This document shows positions 54,310-64,000 of a DNA stretch of 64,000 nt, one piece after another. The DNA is from an uncultured Woeseiaceae bacterium (GTDB lineage: Bacteria; Pseudomonadota; Gammaproteobacteria; Steroidobacterales; Woeseiaceae): contig CAMYOJ010000017.1 in NCBI GenBank assembly GCA_947259985.1, positions 1 to 64,000 of the forward strand. The letters run 5' to 3'. The notes beneath the pieces are model-generated. The model saw only the letters and a program-made list of their open reading frames with translations, was not told the origin of the DNA and searched no databases. The position numbers were made by a program, and so were the translations under genes. Numbering within the stretch: the stretch's first letter is position 1; each line of letters begins with the position of its first letter.

Positions 54310-57300
54310 TTGTCGATGTAACGCAGCGCAACCGTGTAGGACGAAGCATAGCGGGCCGTGTCATCCGCAAACTCGGCCCTGCCCTCGCCGTGCGATGTGG
54401 CAATCGGCATGCGCGAACCGGCCATGCCCTGCAGGAACAGCGACGGGCTCTCCACGACCTCGACGAGGCTCAGGCGCGCTTCGAACTGCTCGGACTTGTT
54501 CTTCAGGAACCGCGGCCAGTTCTCGGCACCGGGAATCAGCTCCTTCAGGTGCGACAGCATCTGGCAGCCATTACAGACGCCCAGCGCAAAGCTGTCGTCG
54601 CGGTCGAAAAATTCAGCAAACTGATCGCGTGTCCGTGAATGGTAGAGCACTGACTTGGCCCAGCCTCCGCCGGCGCCGAGAACGTCGCCGAAGGAAAATC
54701 CGCCGCAGGCCACCAGTCCCTGGTAATGCGACAAGCTGTCGCGACCGCTCAGCAAGTCGCTCATGTGCACATCGACGGCGGCAAAACCCGCGCGCAGGAA
54801 CGCTGCTGCCATCTCGTTCTGGCTGTTGACGCCCTGCTCGCGCAGGATCGCGACACGCGGCCGCGCGGATCCACGATACGGCCTCGCAATGTCGTCGTTC
54901 GGATCGAATCTCAGAACAACGTTCAGGCCCGGGTCGTCGTCGTCGAGGATACGGTCGAATTCCTCCCTGGCCGTCGCCGGGTTATCGCGCAGTTCCTGGA
55001 TCCGATAACCGAGTTCCGACCATTGACGCTGCATCGTCGCGCGGTCGAGTTCGAGTACCGTCTGCTCGCCACTGCGCACGACAAGCCGCGGCGTGGCGCC
55101 TACCCGCCCGATTGCCTGCGCGTCGATACCGTGGCGATCGAGCACCATTTGCACTTGGGTGAGTTTGCTTTTCGCAACCTGGACGACCGCGCCGAGTTCC
55201 TCATTGAACAGTGTTCTCAATAACTCGATGTGCGATCCGTCAAGCGCCAGCGTTACACCCAGCCTGCCGGCAAACATCATCTCGGCGACGCACGCAAGCA
55301 AGCCACCGTCGCTGCGATCATGATAGGACAGCAGCATGTCGCGCGTATTGAGTTCCTGGATGGCGGCGAAAAAATTCTTGAGCAAGCGCGGATCATCGAG
55401 ATCCGGCGTGTCGCCGCCCGTGCGACGGTAGGCTTGCGCGAGACACGATGTGCCAAGGCGCTTCTTGCCAGCGCCCAGGTCGAACAGCAGCAGGTAGGTC
55501 TGCTCGTCGCATTCGCGGAGCTGTGGCGTGAGGTGCCGGGTAACGTCAGTGACGGGCGCAAAAGCCGAAACGATCAGAGACACGGGCGCCACGACCTGGT
55601 GTTCGCCCGCGTCGTCCCGCCAGCGCGCACGCATCGACATCGAGTCCTTGCCAACCGGAATCGCAACGCCCAGCTCGCGGCACATTTCTGCGCCTACGGC
55701 TTTCACCGTATCGAACAGGTTCGCGTCCTCGCCAGGATGACCCGCCGCCGCCATCCAGTTCGCAGACAGCCGCACCTTGCTCAGATGCTCGATGGGCGCG
55801 GCCGCAATATTGGTGATCGACTCGGCAACCGCCATGCGCCCCGACGCGGGCGCGTTGGTAACGGCCAGCGGCGTCCTCTCGCCCATTGCCATGGCTTCGC
55901 CTGTTTTCGCGATGAAGCCCGAGGCCGTGATGGCGACATCGCTGACAGGGACCTGCCAGGGACCGACGAGCTGGTCACGAGCACTGAGGCCCCCGACCGT
56001 GCGGTCGCCAATGTGTATCAGGAATGACTTGTCGGCGACGGCCGGGAAGCGCAGCACGCGCAGTGCGGCCTCCTCGAGTTCGATTCCTTCGAGATCCAGT
56101 TTCGTGTCGGGAATCGCGGCGCGCTCGACTTCGCGTTCCATCTTGGGCGGATTGCCGAGCAACATTTGCATCGGCATGTCGACGATGCGATCGTCGAAAT
56201 CCCGGTCGGTAACGACGAGATTACCGTCATCGGTCAGCCTGCCGACCACGGCGACCGGGCAGCGCTCTCTTTCACACAGCGCCCGGAACTCCTCGATGCG
56301 ATCTTCGCCGACGATCAGGACATAACGTTCCTGCGCCTCATTGCACCAGATCCCCATGGGCGACATTCCAGGCTCGGCGTTATCCACCTCACGCAGTTCT
56401 ATAACGGCGCCGTGCCTGCTGTGATCTACGGCCTCGGGAATGGCATTCGACAGCCCGCCCGCGCCGACGTCGTGGATCAACAGGATCGGGCTGTCGCGCC
56501 CCATCTCCCAGCATCGATCGATCACTTCCTGCGCACGCCGCTCCATCTCGGGATTGCCGCGCTGCACCGACGCATAATCGAGGTCTTCACTCGAGCTTCC
56601 GCTCGCAAGTGACGAAGCCGCACCACCACCCAGACCAATCAGCATTGCCGGCCCACCGAGCACGACGACGGCCGCACCAACCGGAACATCGATCTTGGTT
56701 GCGTGTTCGGCGCGCACATTGCCGACACCGCCGGCGATCATGATCGGCTTGTGATAGCCGCGAATCTCGTTCTCCGGCAAGCCCGGGTAGGGACTTTCGA
56801 AAGTTCGGAAATAGCCGGCCAGGTTCGGCCGGCCGAATTCGTTGTTGAAGGCCGCGCCGCCAATTGGGCCTTCGATCATGATTTCGAGCGGCGTGGCCAT
56901 ACGGTCCGGATGGGGAAAATCGTCCTCCCACGGTTGCGCATAGCCCGGGATACGCAGATGCGAAACCGTAAAACCCGTCAGGCCCGCCTTGGGTTTTGCG
57001 CCGAGGCCTGTCGCGCCCTCATCACGGATTTCGCCGCCCGAACCCGTTGCCGCACCCGGAAACGGCGAAATCGCTGTCGGGTGATTGTGCGTCTCCACCT
57101 TCATGAGTATGTGGATGGGCTCGTCCACGTAGGTGTATTCGCGATCCGCTGTTCCCGGCATGAGCCTTGCGCCGTTCCAACCCTCGATAACAGCCGCATT
57201 ATCACTGTACGCGGACAGCACGCCCGCGGGTGTCTTCTCGGTCGTAGACTTGATCATTCCGAACAGGCGCTCTTCCTGCTGTTCGCCGTCGATGGTCCAG

Positions 57301-57974
57301 GTCGCATTGAATATCTTGTGCCGGCAATGCTCGGAGTTAGCTTGCGCGAACATCATGAGTTCCGCATCGGTCGGGTCGCGATCGAGATCGCCGTAGCAGG
57401 TGACGAGGTAATCTATCTCGCCTCCGGACAGCGCGAGGCCAAGATCCCTGTTCGCCGCGACGAGCGCGTCACGCCCCTGTTCCCTGAGTGGTACCGACAC
57501 CACGGGCCGGGGCGCGTGGTGCGCGAACAGCGCGGCTGCTTTTTCGACATCGTCGAAAACCGCCTCGGTCATGCGATCGGACAGCAGGTGGCCCAGCGAC
57601 AGCACCTCCTGCGGCTCGAGTTTTGAGGCAAACTTCAGGCCGTAACAGATGCCGCGCTCGATTCGCAACACCTCGTCCAGGTCACAGGCCTTCGCGATGT
57701 CCGTGGCCTTGCTCGACCACGGCGATATCGTGCCCGGCCGCGGCACAACATAGAGCTTTGTCGCCGATCTTGGGAGCGCGCCGACCTTGTCACCATGCAA
57801 CAGCAAGGCGTCGAGGCGCTTCTTGTGTTCGTTGCCGAGATCGCCGCTGGTGTCGACGAGGTACACGAATCGCGCCTCGACTGCGGTGACACGGTCATCG
57901 GCGCTTTGCAATGAACGCGTCAGCTTGGCCAGGCGGAAATTGGACAGGGCTGACTGTCCCGGCAGTTCCAGCAT
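54096..57974 (-). CDS. purL: phosphoribosylformylglycinamidine synthase
   Basis: PurL makes FGAM from FGAR, glutamine and ATP, the fourth step of purine synthesis. The 1292 aa large-type enzyme has the N-terminal PurS-like domain, two PurM-like halves ([11 protein letters not shown] and [11 protein letters not shown]) and the C-terminal glutaminase with the nucleophile in GVCNGCQML and catalytic HGEGRAEF. It ends RNARVTIG, matching the E. coli terminus, so its 3' end is complete despite the overlap with the opposite gene. Confidence 0.98.
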   Translation of the reverse strand: MLELPGQSALSNFRLAKLTRSLQSADDRVTAVEARFVYLVDTSGDLGNEHKKRLDALLLHGDKVGALPRSATKLYVVPRPGTISPWSSKATDIAKACDLDEVLRIERGICYGLKFASKLEPQEVLSLGHLLSDRMTEAVFDDVEKAAALFAHHAPRPVVSVPLREQGRDALVAANRDLGLALSGGEIDYLVTCYGDLDRDPTDAELMMFAQANSEHCRHKIFNATWTIDGEQQEERLFGMIKSTTEKTPAGVLSAYSDNAAVIEGWNGARLMPGTADREYTYVDEPIHILMKVETHNHPTAISPFPGAATGSGGEIRDEGATGLGAKPKAGLTGFTVSHLRIPGYAQPWEDDFPHPDRMATPLEIMIEGPIGGAAFNNEFGRPNLAGYFRTFESPYPGLPENEIRGYHKPIMIAGGVGNVRAEHATKIDVPVGAAVVVLGGPAMLIGLGGGAASSLASGSSSEDLDYASVQRGNPEMERRAQEVIDRCWEMGRDSPILLIHDVGAGGLSNAIPEAVDHSRHGAVIELREVDNAEPGMSPMGIWCNEAQERYVLIVGEDRIEEFRALCERERCPVAVVGRLTDDGNLVVTDRDFDDRIVDMPMQMLLGNPPKMEREVERAAIPDTKLDLEGIELEEAALRVLRFPAVADKSFLIHIGDRTVGGLSARDQLVGPWQVPVSDVAITASGFIAKTGEAMAMGERTPLAVTNAPASGRMAVAESITNIAAAPIEHLSKVRLSANWMAAAGHPGEDANLFDTVKAVGAEMCRELGVAIPVGKDSMSMRARWRDDAGEHQVVAPVSLIVSAFAPVTDVTRHLTPQLRECDEQTYLLLFDLGAGKKRLGTSCLAQAYRRTGGDTPDLDDPRLLKNFFAAIQELNTRDMLLSYHDRSDGGLLACVAEMMFAGRLGVTLALDGSHIELLRTLFNEELGAVVQVAKSKLTQVQMVLDRHGIDAQAIGRVGATPRLVVRSGEQTVLELDRATMQRQWSELGYRIQELRDNPATAREEFDRILDDDDPGLNVVLRFDPNDDIARPYRGSARPRVAILREQGVNSQNEMAAAFLRAGFAAVDVHMSDLLSGRDSLSHYQGLVACGGFSFGDVLGAGGGWAKSVLYHSRTRDQFAEFFDRDDSFALGVCNGCQMLSHLKELIPGAENWPRFLKNKSEQFEARLSLVEVVESPSLFLQGMAGSRMPIATSHGEGRAEFADDTARYASSYTVALRYIDNYGEVADRYPANPNGSHDGICGLSNEDGRVTIMMPHPERVALAWQNSWHPDDWGDDGPWMRMFRNARVTIG

Positions 57975-58051
57975 TTTGTTGGGTCAGACCTTATTCGAGG
58001 GTGGTGGGCATGGAATCCGCGATGATACTAGAGCCCCCAGGTCCTAACCAG

Positions 58052-58384
58052 CTACTTGTTGCTGTCCCCGGGCGTGTATACAGGCAGCGGGAACTGCGCG
58101 ACATTGCCACCTTCCAGCTTGCTGATCTTGCTGACGCCCTGCTTTTCAACCTCGTCAATACGGATGATGGAGTGCATTGGCAGGTAGGTTCGCCGCACGT
58201 TCTCGAATTCCGACTTGATCTTCTCTTCGGACGGATCGACAACAAGCGTCGTGCGCTCGCCGAAAACCAGTTCCTCGACCTCGACGAAGCCGAACATCTC
58301 ACCATGGCCGACATGGCGGGCGTAGATCTCGTAGACCTGCCCGTGGCTCATGAAAACGACCTTGAATAGTTGCTTGTCACCCAT
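58052..58384 (-). CDS. DUF1820 family protein
   Basis: A 110 aa soluble protein starting MGDKQLFKVVFMSHGQVYEIYARHV (first 20 residues define the family), typical of DUF1820, which is restricted mostly to Gammaproteobacteria. Function unknown. It lies upstream of purL in the same direction and is divergent from the FHA gene. Confidence 0.85.
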   Translation of the reverse strand: MGDKQLFKVVFMSHGQVYEIYARHVGHGEMFGFVEVEELVFGERTTLVVDPSEEKIKSEFENVRRTYLPMHSIIRIDEVEKQGVSKISKLEGGNVAQFPLPVYTPGDSNK

Positions 58385-58538
58385 TTATGTCGCGCAGTTT
58401 ACCGAAAAGCCCTGGTTTTGGCCCGAATTACCCGAAATCAAGGCTTTGGATGATTCCAGCCAGTGCGATTATGTGAACTGGGTAGCAGTCCATGTCCTTG
58501 ATTCACTGCACAATTAGGCGGAAATCGAGAGGGATGTC

Positions 58539-59972
58539 ATGCCGCTTACCCTGACAATTATCAGCGAACACAGTGACCTTGTCGGCGACGATGCCGAACG
58601 CGAGTTCCGCGAGCAAGGCGGAACCATCGGCCGTGCCCTCGAGAACGACTGGATACTGCCCGATCCCGACCGCTATATCTCGGGGCGTCACGCCACCATC
58701 GATTACAAGGGCGGCATCTATTACCTGCTCGACACGAGCAGCAACGGCGTCTACATGAACGACGAGGCGGAGCCCATCGGCAACGGCAATCCCCGGCGCC
58801 TGTTCGACGGCGACCGCATGCGCATGGGTGACTTCCAGTTCACGATCGCGGTGGATTCGGGCGAGAGCCTCGCGACGCCGCTCGACGACGAACCGCCCTC
58901 CGTAGCACCCGATAACATCGAGCAATTCGTCGACGAGGACGTGCTGCGTACCGGGATGCAGCTGCTCGACGAGGAGGAGCTGACCGGAGACGAGGAATTC
59001 CAGTCGGTGATGTTCGGCGACGAACCGCCGCAGTCCGAAGCTGATTCGTCACAAGATGAGTCTCGAGATCAAATGCAGGTCGCCGCGAACGACGACGCGC
59101 CTGCGGCGAAAAAGAAAAAGAAGACGGTCGATGTCTCGGCCGAGGACCTGTTCGACTCGTTCCTCGACGGCGTCGGTGTCAGCCGTGCCGAGTTGCATGC
59201 TACGGTGAACCGGCCCGAGATGATGCTCATGGCGGGCACCGTTCTGCGTGAGTTCGTCGAAGGAGTCACCGCCCTCCTGTCCAGTCGAGCAAACCTCAAG
59301 AACACATTCCGCCTTGACCAGACAACAGTATTGCCTCGCCATAACAACCCGCTCAAGTTTTCGGAAAACTCGACTGACCTCATCAAGCAACTCCTTGTTG
59401 GCGGCGAAGGCGAGTACCTGGGCGCACGCGACGCGGTGCGCGAAGTTTGCCGCGACCTCCTGAATCACCAGAACGCATTTCTCGACGCCATGAACAGCGC
59501 GTTCATCGAGTTCGCCGATCGATTCGAGCCCGACGAATTGCAGGATGGCTTCAACCGTACGATGAGCGGCAGCAAGCTGCTGTCATTCATGAACAAATCC
59601 AAGTACTGGGATTTGTACCGCGACCTCTACCCGATCATCACCGAGAAAGGCGGTGGTCGGTTCCCGCAGATGTTCGCAGAAGAGTTTGTCCGGGCCTATG
59701 AACGGCAGGTTGCCGACTACCAGCGCCATGACCGAGAGAGCACGCCGGGGGCTGCCGCAACTCCGGCGGCCGACGATGCGGCGTTCATGGAAACGCAGAA
59801 ACTCGACAACCCCGCTGCGCTCGCTCAATCCGCCCCTGAAGAATCGGCGTTCGAGACCGACGACATCATCGACAATCTTCCTGGCGGCGACGATGGCGTC
59901 GATCAGAGCTTCATCGACGAACTCGACAACAGCATGTCCGAGGCAATTCGCAAGGACCAGCTCAAGGCCTGA
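58539..59972 (+). CDS. tagH: type VI secretion-associated FHA protein TagH
   Basis: A 477 aa protein with an N-terminal phosphothreonine-binding FHA domain at about 20-105 (TIGRALENDW and SGRHATI) and a C-terminal TagH/VasC domain at about 200-390 (EDLFDSFLDGVGV through FAEEFVRAYERQV). In type VI secretion loci TagH works with a Ser/Thr kinase (PpkA) in assembly control. No other T6SS gene is in the window. A GAGAGGG ribosome site precedes the ATG. It may have another FHA scaffold role, perhaps with one of the kinases here. Confidence 0.87.
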   Translation: MPLTLTIISEHSDLVGDDAEREFREQGGTIGRALENDWILPDPDRYISGRHATIDYKGGIYYLLDTSSNGVYMNDEAEPIGNGNPRRLFDGDRMRMGDFQFTIAVDSGESLATPLDDEPPSVAPDNIEQFVDEDVLRTGMQLLDEEELTGDEEFQSVMFGDEPPQSEADSSQDESRDQMQVAANDDAPAAKKKKKTVDVSAEDLFDSFLDGVGVSRAELHATVNRPEMMLMAGTVLREFVEGVTALLSSRANLKNTFRLDQTTVLPRHNNPLKFSENSTDLIKQLLVGGEGEYLGARDAVREVCRDLLNHQNAFLDAMNSAFIEFADRFEPDELQDGFNRTMSGSKLLSFMNKSKYWDLYRDLYPIITEKGGGRFPQMFAEEFVRAYERQVADYQRHDRESTPGAAATPAADDAAFMETQKLDNPAALAQSAPEESAFETDDIIDNLPGGDDGVDQSFIDELDNSMSEAIRKDQLKA

Positions 59973-59976
59973 GTTA

Positions 59977-61923
59977 TCAGCTCCTGTTCTGGCGGTTCTC
60001 GATCAGGTCTTCGACGACTGCCGGCTCCGCCAGCGTCGATGTATCGCCCAGGTTACCGAAATCATCGGCCGCAACCTTGCGCAGGATGCGCCGCATGATC
60101 TTGCCCGAACGCGTCTTCGGCAGGCCCGGCGCCCACTGGATCAGGTCCGGCTTCGCTATCGGCCCGATTTCCTTGCGCACCCATTTCTGCAGTTCCGCGC
60201 GTAGTTCGTCACTGGCTTCCACCCCTTCCATCAGCGTCACATAGGCATAAATGCCCTGTCCCTTGATCTCATGCGGATAGCCCACGACGGCTGCCTCGGC
60301 GACATTGGCATGCGCCACGAGCGCGCTTTCGACCTCGGCCGTGCCCATCCGGTGACCGGACACATTGAGCACATCGTCGACCCTGCCCGTGATCCAGTAG
60401 TAACCGTCTTCATCGCGACGTACGCCGTCGCCCGTGAAGTAGCTCCCCTCGAACGTGGCAAAGTAGGTATCGACGAAGCGCTGGTGGTCGCCATAGACCG
60501 TACGCATCTGGCCCGGCCAGCTGTCGGTGATGATCAGGTTGCCCTCCACGGCACCTTCGAGCGTATTGCCTTCGCCATCCACGATTTCGGGCATGATGCC
60601 GAACAGTGGCTTCGTGGCTGAGCCCGGTTTCAGGCCCGTGGCGCCAGGCAGCGGGCTGATCAGGATGCCGCCCGTTTCTGTTTGCCACCAGGTGTCGACG
60701 ATCGGGCAGCGGCCTTCACCGACGACCTGGTGGTACCACTCCCAGGCCTCCGGATTGATCGGCTCGCCAACCGAACCCAGCAAACGCAGGCTCGCGCGCG
60801 AGGTCTTCTTGACGGGTTCGTCGCCTTCGCGCATCAGCGCGCGGATAGCGGTCGGCGCCGTGTAGCAGATGTTGACGTTGTGTTTGTCGCAGACTTCCCA
60901 GAAGCGCGACGAGGTCGGGTAGTTCGGCACGCCCTCGAACATCAGTGTGACGGCGCCGTTGGCAAGCGGCCCATAGACGATGTAGCTGTGCCCGGTCACC
61001 CAGCCAACGTCAGCCGTGCACCAGTAGATATCGCCCGGGTGGTAGTCGAACACGTACTCGTGAGTCATCGCCGCGAATACGAGGTAGCCACCCGTCGTGT
61101 GCAGCACGCCCTTGGGCTTGCCGGTCGAGCCTGACGTGTAGAGGATGAACAACGGATCCTCGGCGCCCATTTCCTCGCAGGGGCAATCGGCATCGACCGT
61201 TTCCTCGACTTCGTGCAGCCAGGCGTCGCGGCCCTCGACCCAGTTGACGTCATTGCCCGTATTGCGGACGACGAGCACTTTCTCGAGTGTCGTAACTTCG
61301 GGGTTGGCCGCCGCCGCATCGACATTGCCTTTCAGAGGAATGCTCTTGCCGCCGCGCAGGCCCTCGTCGGCAGTGACGACGATATTCGACTCGCAGTCGA
61401 TGATGCGCCCGGCAAGCGCGTCCGGAGAGAATCCACCGAATACGACCGAATGCACGGCACCGATACGCGCGCAGGCCAGCATCGCAACAGCGGCCTCGGG
61501 AATCATCGGCATGTAAAGCGTAATGCGGTCGCCTCTCTTCGCACCCAGCGCCTTGAGCGAATTGGCGAATTTGCAGACGCGCTCGTGCAACTCGCGATAC
61601 GTAATCTTGAGATCGCGTGACGGATCGTCGCCCTCCCAAATGATCGCGACGTCATCGCCCTTGGTTTCGAGATGACGGTCGACGCAGTTGTAACAGGCAT
61701 TCAGCGTGCCATCTTCGTACCAGCGAATGTGCAGGTCGTCTTTGGCAAACGAAACGTCCTTGACCTTCGTGAACGGCTTGATCCAATCGACGCGCCGGGC
61801 CTGCTCTTTCCAGTACCCTTCGTTGTCTTCAACAGAACGTTTGTAGACTTCCTCGTAGCCTGCCTCGTCGATGAGTGCTCGTTCCTTAACCGCTTCCGGA
61901 ACCGGATAGAATTGCTCAGTCAT
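59977..61923 (-). CDS. acs: acetate--CoA ligase
   Basis: Acs activates acetate to acetyl-CoA through acetyl-AMP. The 648 aa enzyme has the AMP-binding signature [11 protein letters not shown], the WWQTETGG motif that sets acyl size, and the regulatory Lys in [10 protein letters not shown] that is acetylated in other bacteria. It starts 21 bp after the CitE-like lyase gene on the same strand, so it is likely in one operon with that gene and maoC. Confidence 0.97.
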   Translation of the reverse strand: MTEQFYPVPEAVKERALIDEAGYEEVYKRSVEDNEGYWKEQARRVDWIKPFTKVKDVSFAKDDLHIRWYEDGTLNACYNCVDRHLETKGDDVAIIWEGDDPSRDLKITYRELHERVCKFANSLKALGAKRGDRITLYMPMIPEAAVAMLACARIGAVHSVVFGGFSPDALAGRIIDCESNIVVTADEGLRGGKSIPLKGNVDAAAANPEVTTLEKVLVVRNTGNDVNWVEGRDAWLHEVEETVDADCPCEEMGAEDPLFILYTSGSTGKPKGVLHTTGGYLVFAAMTHEYVFDYHPGDIYWCTADVGWVTGHSYIVYGPLANGAVTLMFEGVPNYPTSSRFWEVCDKHNVNICYTAPTAIRALMREGDEPVKKTSRASLRLLGSVGEPINPEAWEWYHQVVGEGRCPIVDTWWQTETGGILISPLPGATGLKPGSATKPLFGIMPEIVDGEGNTLEGAVEGNLIITDSWPGQMRTVYGDHQRFVDTYFATFEGSYFTGDGVRRDEDGYYWITGRVDDVLNVSGHRMGTAEVESALVAHANVAEAAVVGYPHEIKGQGIYAYVTLMEGVEASDELRAELQKWVRKEIGPIAKPDLIQWAPGLPKTRSGKIMRRILRKVAADDFGNLGDTSTLAEPAVVEDLIENRQNRS

Positions 61924-61944
61924 AGTATTTCGCCTTCCTCTTAT

Positions 61945-62808
61945 CTAGCTTTCCTGGCGTTCTGCCAATTTGAGTAGTCTTCGCGCCTGGACGAGGTGCG
62001 GACGGTCAATCATCCTGCCGTCCATGCCGATCGTGCCCGCTCCCGGATTTTCGTCGAACAGTGCAACGATACGTTCGGCATGTTCGATTTCGGCCCTGGA
62101 CGGCACGAATGCAGCATTGATCACATCGACCTGGGCCGGGTGTATGGCGAGCATGCCGCTGAACCCGTCCCGACGCGCATTTTGCGCATAGCGTAGCAGC
62201 CCGTCGAGGTCGCGGAAGTCCGTATAGACCGTATCTATCGCTGCAACTTCCGCAGCCGCCGCGGCCAGCAGGCAGAGCGAGCGCGCCATCTCGTAGGTGG
62301 GCAGCCAGTTGCCGTCTTCATCACGGTTGGCGGCCGCGCCCAGTGCGGCGCTCAGGTCTTCGGCACCCCAGGACAAGGCGCTGAGCCGCGGCGTGGCGCC
62401 GGCATATTCATGCAACGTAAACAAGGCCTCGGGGCGCTCGGTGCAGAGTGCCAGGATCGCGGTTTGACCCGGCCCCAGGCCATGCTTTTGCTCTATCTCG
62501 TCGAGGCGCTCGGACAGGGCGACGGCGTCGACCGGGCTTCTCGGTTTCGGCAGCACGATGCCCGCGGGCGCCGACGGCATGACGGCGGCAAGATCCGCGA
62601 GCGCGTGTTCGCTATCCATCGGATTGATGCGTACCCAGGCGTCGTCCCGGTCTTTCACGTATTCGGCCGCGAGGCGCCTGGCCGCGGGCCTGGCATCCTC
62701 GGCAACAGCGTCCTCGAGGTCGAGAATCAGTGCGTCGGCACCGATATCGCCCGCCTTGGCGAGCTTGCGTTCGCTGTCCGCCGGGACGAAAAGGTAGCTG
62801 CGGTTCAC
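61945..62808 (-). CDS. CitE/HpcH-type CoA ester lyase
   Basis: A 287 aa TIM-barrel lyase of the citrate lyase beta / malyl-CoA lyase family. The motifs ILDLEDAV, the substrate Arg in VRINP and the metal-site WGAEDL are present. Such enzymes split malyl-, beta-methylmalyl- or citramalyl-CoA into acetyl-CoA and a 2-oxoacid. GTG 62808 (MNRSYLFVP) overlaps the maoC stop as GTGA; the twelve extra upstream codons lie inside maoC and were dropped. Confidence 0.88.
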   Translation of the reverse strand: MNRSYLFVPADSERKLAKAGDIGADALILDLEDAVAEDARPAARRLAAEYVKDRDDAWVRINPMDSEHALADLAAVMPSAPAGIVLPKPRSPVDAVALSERLDEIEQKHGLGPGQTAILALCTERPEALFTLHEYAGATPRLSALSWGAEDLSAALGAAANRDEDGNWLPTYEMARSLCLLAAAAAEVAAIDTVYTDFRDLDGLLRYAQNARRDGFSGMLAIHPAQVDVINAAFVPSRAEIEHAERIVALFDENPGAGTIGMDGRMIDRPHLVQARRLLKLAERQES

Positions 62809-63257
62809 TTGGGAATCCGCAGCATCAGGGCCGAGCGTTTGCACTCGCCGACGAGGTCGCCGTTCTGGTTGAACGCCCGATGCGCAAATATGACGATGCC
62901 GTTGTCCGGGCGCGACTTGCTGTCACGCAGCTCGAGCACCTCGGTTTGCACGTGAATCGTGTCACCGCAGAACAGTGGCTTGGGAAACTTCACCTCGTCG
63001 AAGCCGAGATTCGCGACCGTCGTGCCGTTGGTCGTATCGTTGACCGAGATGCCGACCATGAAGCTCAGGGTCAGGCAACTGTTAACGAGCGGCTTGCCAA
63101 ACAGCGTGCCCTTCATGTACTCGGCATCGAGGTGCAGCGCCGCCGGATTGTGCGTCATCGTCGTCAGCAACACGTTGTCTGTTTCGGTAATCGTGCGGTG
63201 GATCGGGTGATCGAAGGTCTGACCGACCCTGAATTCCTCGAAATACAATCCGGGCAT
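62805..63257 (-). CDS. MaoC-like acyl-CoA hydratase
   Basis: A 150 aa single hot-dog-fold hydratase, starting MPGLYFEEFRVGQTFDHPIH at 63257; the longer frame upstream is antisense to the AKR leader. The family catalytic region NPAALHLDAEYMKGTLFG with Asp/His is present. Likely acts on an enoyl-CoA such as mesaconyl- or a related branched CoA, forming a hydroxyacyl-CoA that the overlapping CitE-like lyase could cleave. The substrate is inferred only. Confidence 0.88.
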   Translation of the reverse strand: MPGLYFEEFRVGQTFDHPIHRTITETDNVLLTTMTHNPAALHLDAEYMKGTLFGKPLVNSCLTLSFMVGISVNDTTNGTTVANLGFDEVKFPKPLFCGDTIHVQTEVLELRDSKSRPDNGIVIFAHRAFNQNGDLVGECKRSALMLRIPK

Positions 63258-63340
63258 GGCTGACTCGCAGATGGGTATTGAGGCTGCCAATTGTGCCAGC
63301 GTCGCCGACAGCAATACAGTCGCCAATAGTCTTAGGCGCG

Positions 63341-63368
63341 TTGTATTCCCGGTGATTCCTTGCATAAT
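63341..63368 (+). promoter_or_regulatory. possible sigma70 promoter of the aldo/keto reductase gene
   Basis: TTGTAT (63341-63346), a 16 bp spacer and CATAAT (63363-63368), about 88 bp before the ATG. It is the best match in the 198 bp divergent gap to maoC; nothing else stands out there. Confidence 0.4.
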
Positions 63369-63455
63369 CAGTGAGATAAGCAATAACTGGATGCTCAAGG
63401 GGAACGCCATTGAGCAGCATCGAACTCGAGGACATGCAGGGACAAGAGAGCAGAC

Positions 63456-64000
63456 ATGAAAATCACTCGACGAGAATTCACGAAAGCAGGCCTGGGCGCG
63501 ATGGTGCTGGCAGGCTTCGGCGCTGGCAAAGCAGTGGCAGGCCCCGAACACATGATCAGGAAGGCGATGCCGTCGTCAGGTGAGGAGCTACCGATCGTGG
63601 GGCTCGGGACGAATCGCTACGGTGTCGACACCTCCGCAGAAGCACGCGCACCGCTCAAAGCGGCGTTGAGAAGATTCCATGAACTCGGCGGCACGGTCGT
63701 CGACACGGCACCGATGTACCGAACGTCGGAGTCGGTCCTCGGCGACCTGATCGCAGATCTGGGTATTCGCGACGACCTGTTCCTCGCAACCAAGGCCGAC
63801 AAGCCGGATGGCGGCGCGGCAACGGCGGCGCAGATGGAAGAATCGATGCGCCGGCTGAAGACCGACATGATCGACCTCATGCAGGTGCACAACCTGATCG
63901 GCTGGCGCGAAGCCCTGCCCGTAATGCGTGAGTGGAAACAGGAAGGCCGCGTCCGTTACATCGGCATCACGACCTCGCGTTCCAGCCAGTACGGCGATTT
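63456..64000 (+). CDS. Tat-exported aldo/keto reductase (5' part)
   Basis: The window ends inside this gene after about 181 codons. The N-terminus MKITRREFTKAGLGAMVLAG is a twin-arginine signal (R5, R6, Phe at +2 of the pair) followed by a hydrophobic stretch, so the enzyme is exported folded. The aldo/keto reductase tetrad is visible: Asp and Tyr in DTAPMYRTSE, Lys in LATKADKP and His in MQVHN. NADPH dependence in the periplasm would be unusual; other exported AKRs exist, but their partners are unclear. Confidence 0.88.
   Translation, partial: MKITRREFTKAGLGAMVLAGFGAGKAVAGPEHMIRKAMPSSGEELPIVGLGTNRYGVDTSAEARAPLKAALRRFHELGGTVVDTAPMYRTSESVLGDLIADLGIRDDLFLATKADKPDGGAATAAQMEESMRRLKTDMIDLMQVHNLIGWREALPVMREWKQEGRVRYIGITTSRSSQYGD

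Noticed and set aside
58440-58538. TTGGAT-17-TTATGT as a promoter for tagH
   Set aside because: The -10 matches only three of six positions; too weak to list.

Overview
This 64 kb window looks like a stretch of chromosome from a free-living gammaproteobacterium of fairly high GC content. The evidence is conserved gene order: tRNA-Leu-tig-clpP-clpX-lon-hupB; asd-fimV-truA-accD-folC-dedD-cvpA-purF; glyA-nrdR-ribD-ribE-ribBA-ribH-nusB-thiL-pgpA; and a tRNA Pro-Arg-His-Lys cluster. FimV and FimX homologues point to polar type IV pilus biology, and DUF1820, MiaE and EpmA/EF-P also fit Gammaproteobacteria. I cannot fix the genus; a marine Woeseia-like or Chromatiales-like lineage is only a guess. 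I see no rRNA, CRISPR array, prophage, integrase or complete insertion sequence. No gap between genes exceeds 300 bp.

Layout. 1-6.4 kb (minus): start of hupB, lon, clpX, clpP, tig and tRNA-Leu, a proteostasis block with a recognisable heat-shock-type promoter at lon and a promoter/terminator arrangement at clpX. 6.4-10.4 kb: DoxX protein, pdxH, an FNR-like regulator, four tRNAs, a periplasmic cyclophilin and lpxH. 10.5-22.5 kb (minus): miaE overlapping a pseudo-receiver/Ser-Thr kinase, then purF, cvpA, dedD, folC, accD, truA (apparently with an ATT start), fimV and asd. 22.6-28.5 kb: aroC, prmB, a SCO-PCuAC copper chaperone fusion, psd, epmA, fRMsr and efp. 28.7-33 kb (plus): a FimX-like degenerate GGDEF/EAL protein followed by a second, shorter FimV-like protein behind a perfect CRP-type site. 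33-41.5 kb: parC/parE, a rubrerythrin / Fe-S oxidoreductase / DUF3501 stress trio, xseB and an exported M20 peptidase. 41.6-50 kb (minus): a kinase whose cyclic-nucleotide-binding domain is broken off by a frameshift, then pgpA, thiL, nusB, the riboflavin genes, nrdR and glyA. 50-64 kb: a histone-deacetylase-like amidohydrolase, ettA, two poorly known genes, purL, DUF1820, a lone type VI accessory protein (TagH), an acs / CitE-like lyase / MaoC operon, and the start of a Tat-exported aldo/keto reductase.

Most of the window is core metabolism and information processing: purines, riboflavin, folate, fatty acid initiation, aspartate-family and aromatic amino acids, phospholipids, lipid A, topoisomerase IV and protein quality control. 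The accessory signal lies in four places. First, three related palindromic REP-like elements sit in the only three protein-coding convergent junctions that have any real gap. Second, there is a putative c-di-GMP/cAMP-linked pilus-pole locus (FimX-like plus FimV-like). Third, there are two eukaryotic-type kinases with damaged or degenerate sensory domains. Fourth, several genes are fused, truncated or have unusual starts. I did not find a wholly new multi-gene defence or mobile system; the FimX/FimV-like locus and the palindrome family are the best leads.
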